Source of the DNA: Flavobacteriales bacterium UBA4660
GTDB taxonomy: Bacteria > Bacteroidota > Bacteroidia > Flavobacteriales_D > Sanyastnellaceae
Reading direction: 5' to 3'
DNA length: 8,427 nt
Assembly: GCA_002405435.1 (NCBI GenBank)
Contig: DHLU01000008.1
Span: 1-8,427, forward strand
The notes below the pieces were generated by a model. It had not been told where the DNA came from. It was given only the letters and a program-made list of their open reading frames with translations, and made no database searches. The translations under genes and the position numbers were made by a program. Positions 6,768 through 8,427 of the stretch are shown here, piece by piece. Numbering within the stretch: position 1 is the first letter of the stretch; the number at the start of each line of letters is the position of its first letter.

Positions 6768-7622
6768 CTAAAACAGGTGTTTTTCAGCGTGGTAACTCGA
6801 CCGCACCAGCGGCCCGCTCTCCACATGGCGGAAGCCCATGGCGGTTCCGATTTCGCGGAGCTCATCGAAAGCCTCCGGAGTAATAAACTCAGCTACCGGC
6901 AGATGGGTTTTGGTGGGTTGAAGATATTGACCCAGGGTAAGAATATCCAACCCGACCTGCCGGAGGTCTTCCATGCTCTCCAACACTTCTTGCTTCGACT
7001 CGCCGAGTCCGAGCATTACGCCACTTTTTGTCTTCATTCCGGCCTGTTTGAGCCGACGCAGCAGTTCGAGGCTGCGGTCGTAGCGCGCCTGCACCCGCAC
7101 TTCCCTGGTCAGGCGACGCACCGTTTCCAGGTTGTGGGATACAATTTCGGGTGCTGCATCAATGATGCGCTGCAGGTTTTCCCACTTTCCGGCAAAATCG
7201 GGAATGAGGGTCTCCATGGTGGTTCCCGGCGAAATCCTGCGCACAGCGGCAATGGTTTCGGCCCAAATAGTGCTGCCCCCGTCGGGCAGGTCATCGCGGT
7301 CCACACTGGTAATGACGGCGTGTTTGATGCCCATTAACTTGATGGATTTGGCCACACGCACAGGCTCAAAAGGATCGGCCTGCTCGGGACGGCCGGTAGC
7401 CACCGAACAAAACCCGCACGAACGTGTGCAGACATTGCCGAGTATCATAAAGGTCGCCGTTCCGGCTCCCCAGCATTCGCCCATATTCGGACAGTTGCCG
7501 CTTTGGCAGATGGTGTGGAGTTTGTGCTCCTCAACAATGTTGCGCACCTGCCGGTAGCTTTCGCCGGTTGGCAGTTTTACCCGCAGCCAGCGCGGCTTGG
7601 CGGGAGGAGGTGGAGTACTCAT
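6768..7622 (-). CDS. lipA: lipoyl synthase (radical SAM)
   Basis: This 284-residue enzyme inserts two sulfur atoms into protein-bound octanoyl groups to make lipoyl, the cofactor of pyruvate and 2-oxoglutarate dehydrogenases and the glycine cleavage system; it is cytoplasmic. Both iron-sulfur cluster motifs are intact: the auxiliary cluster C39-x4-C44-x5-C50 ([12 protein letters not shown]), which is sacrificed as sulfur donor, and the radical SAM C65-x3-C69-x2-C72 (CTRSCGFC). The C terminus has [13 protein letters not shown] (271-282), whose conserved serine ligates the auxiliary cluster. [12 protein letters not shown] (105-116) and SHNLETV (162-168) are also typical. The length is normal for forms lacking the proteobacterial N-terminal extension. 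The ATG at 7620-7622 starts 6 bp after the stop of the upstream barrel gene, so the two are probably cotranscribed. lipB is not in the window, so whether octanoyl transfer or lipoate salvage feeds this enzyme cannot be told. Confidence 0.97.
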   Translation of the reverse strand: MSTPPPPAKPRWLRVKLPTGESYRQVRNIVEEHKLHTICQSGNCPNMGECWGAGTATFMILGNVCTRSCGFCSVATGRPEQADPFEPVRVAKSIKLMGIKHAVITSVDRDDLPDGGSTIWAETIAAVRRISPGTTMETLIPDFAGKWENLQRIIDAAPEIVSHNLETVRRLTREVRVQARYDRSLELLRRLKQAGMKTKSGVMLGLGESKQEVLESMEDLRQVGLDILTLGQYLQPTKTHLPVAEFITPEAFDELREIGTAMGFRHVESGPLVRSSYHAEKHLF

Positions 7623-7628
7623 TCAGCG

Positions 7629-8411
7629 CTAATCAGTAAATTTCTTTCCAAAGGCAAAATTCAGGAAAAGAGTGAGAAAGACCTGGTGGTTTTTTGCACC
7701 GTCTTCCAGTTCGTCCAGTATCGCCTCGGACATAATGGGCACCCGCGCACCAAATACATCGGCAGCAATGCCGGTCTCAATCGACTTCAACCTGTCCATA
7801 TCGCTGCTGTATTCAAAGGTCAGCGAGAACTTGGCAAAACCGCCCGGATACACCCGCAGCTCATTCAGTCCGAGCAGGCTGCTGGCGCGTCCATAGATAT
7901 TGTCGATATAGTGCTTCTGGGGATCAAATTTTTCAGAGAGGAAGTAATCGGGATTGAATGGCTCCGGATAGCCGATGGTCAGATATACCGGCTTGGTGAT
8001 GCCGATGGCTGGACCCACGCACCAGTTGTAGGCAAACTGCACACCGCTCCGGCGAAGTTTTTCAGCGATGATGTGCTTCTTGCCGATGTAGGGCCGCAGG
8101 ACGTAAAAATTGTTGGTTTTCCCGAAGATGTAACTGCGCGAATCTTGCTGGGCCAGCGGATTCCAGCGGCGAATTTCCTTCTCGTGCTTCATAAAAACTG
8201 CCTCAAAACCAAATAACCTGAGGTTTTTGACATCGCGGTATTGGGCATAGGTCGCATGCACCCCGAAACCGTTGCTGTGTATCATAGCACCGCCATACCA
8301 CTGGTGGTGATAAGGCACCACGACCTGGTCGTACAACTCAGTTTCGTTCTGCGCACGGAGCGAGGCCGACAGCAGGATTGCAGCCAGAAAAATATGTACG
8401 CTATGCCTCAT
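7629..8411 (-). CDS. secreted protein, putative outer-membrane beta-barrel, function unknown
   Basis: A 260-residue protein with a clear signal peptide: MRHSVHIFLAAILLSASLRA, with likely signal peptidase I cleavage before Q21. No catalytic motif is recognised. The mature part is rich in amphipathic aromatic strands (about 39-57, 64-75, 101-109, 124-130, 193-202, 243-255), and the last strand runs HQVFLTLFLNFAFG near the C terminus, followed by a short polar tail. Size and strand pattern fit a small outer-membrane barrel of a kind widely annotated as hypothetical in Bacteroidota; this is inference from composition. The only mature-region cysteine is C131, and there is no lipobox or T9SS domain. 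The start ATG at 8409-8411 is chosen because it begins the signal peptide directly. lipA follows 6 bp downstream. Only 16 bases upstream are in the window, so the promoter cannot be judged and more operon members may lie beyond. Confidence 0.8.
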   Translation of the reverse strand: MRHSVHIFLAAILLSASLRAQNETELYDQVVVPYHHQWYGGAMIHSNGFGVHATYAQYRDVKNLRLFGFEAVFMKHEKEIRRWNPLAQQDSRSYIFGKTNNFYVLRPYIGKKHIIAEKLRRSGVQFAYNWCVGPAIGITKPVYLTIGYPEPFNPDYFLSEKFDPQKHYIDNIYGRASSLLGLNELRVYPGGFAKFSLTFEYSSDMDRLKSIETGIAADVFGARVPIMSEAILDELEDGAKNHQVFLTLFLNFAFGKKFTD

Positions 8412-8427
8412 AAAGTAACAAGTTTCA

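Noticed and set aside
6765..7337. 190-codon open frame on the + strand opposite lipA
   Set aside because: It is a complement shadow of the strongly conserved lipA in moderately GC-rich DNA, with no domain or signal of its own.
7503..8216. 237-codon open frame on the + strand opposite the barrel gene
   Set aside because: It is antisense to a gene with a clear signal peptide and strand pattern, and it shows no protein-family features.
1..8427. Mobile element, CRISPR array, tRNA/rRNA or defence system
   Set aside because: There are no terminal inverted repeats with a transposase, no repeat-spacer series, no cloverleaf and no nuclease or toxin genes. All long frames are accounted for by envelope and metabolic genes.

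Overview
The window looks like chromosomal DNA of a Bacteroidota (Bacteroidetes) bacterium. The main evidence is a large secreted protein ending in a type A C-terminal sorting domain of the type IX secretion system (T9SS), which is essentially confined to that phylum. An M1 peptidase tail, a LpxH-type phosphoesterase and a GAPDH with features I associate with Bacteroidota homologues agree with this. Start codons lack clear Shine-Dalgarno sequences, as is usual in the phylum. The DNA is moderately GC-rich for the phylum, so long antisense open frames are common. I cannot place it below phylum from the sequence alone.

Layout. On the + strand, the window opens inside the 3' part of an M1-family metallopeptidase gene carrying a long beta-rich C-terminal region (1-1544). 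Its stop overlaps the GTG start of a LpxH-family phosphoesterase gene (1541-2323), a typical translationally coupled pair. This unit converges, across 37 bp, on a minus-strand block. In transcription order (right to left) that block is: a secreted putative outer-membrane beta-barrel protein (8411-7629); lipoyl synthase lipA (7622-6768), 6 bp downstream; a 116-bp gap; a 1073-residue T9SS-exported Asp-box (BNR) beta-propeller protein (6651-3430); a strong intrinsic terminator hairpin; and a GAPDH gene (3362-2361).

How the genes relate. Most products belong to the cell envelope or to core metabolism. LpxH would make lipid A precursor. The M1 tail and the barrel protein are probably periplasmic or outer-membrane. 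The propeller would be exported by T9SS and attached to or released from the surface. LipA makes the lipoyl cofactor of 2-oxoacid dehydrogenases, and GAPDH acts in glycolysis or gluconeogenesis. There is no sign of a mobile element, CRISPR array, tRNA or rRNA, and nothing proves a new multi-gene system. The most useful second looks are the long terminator-like hairpin that ends five bases before the gap start codon, a Cys-bracketed Asp/Thr/Val-rich insert in the propeller protein, and the GNHD (not GNRD) motif in the LpxH-like enzyme.
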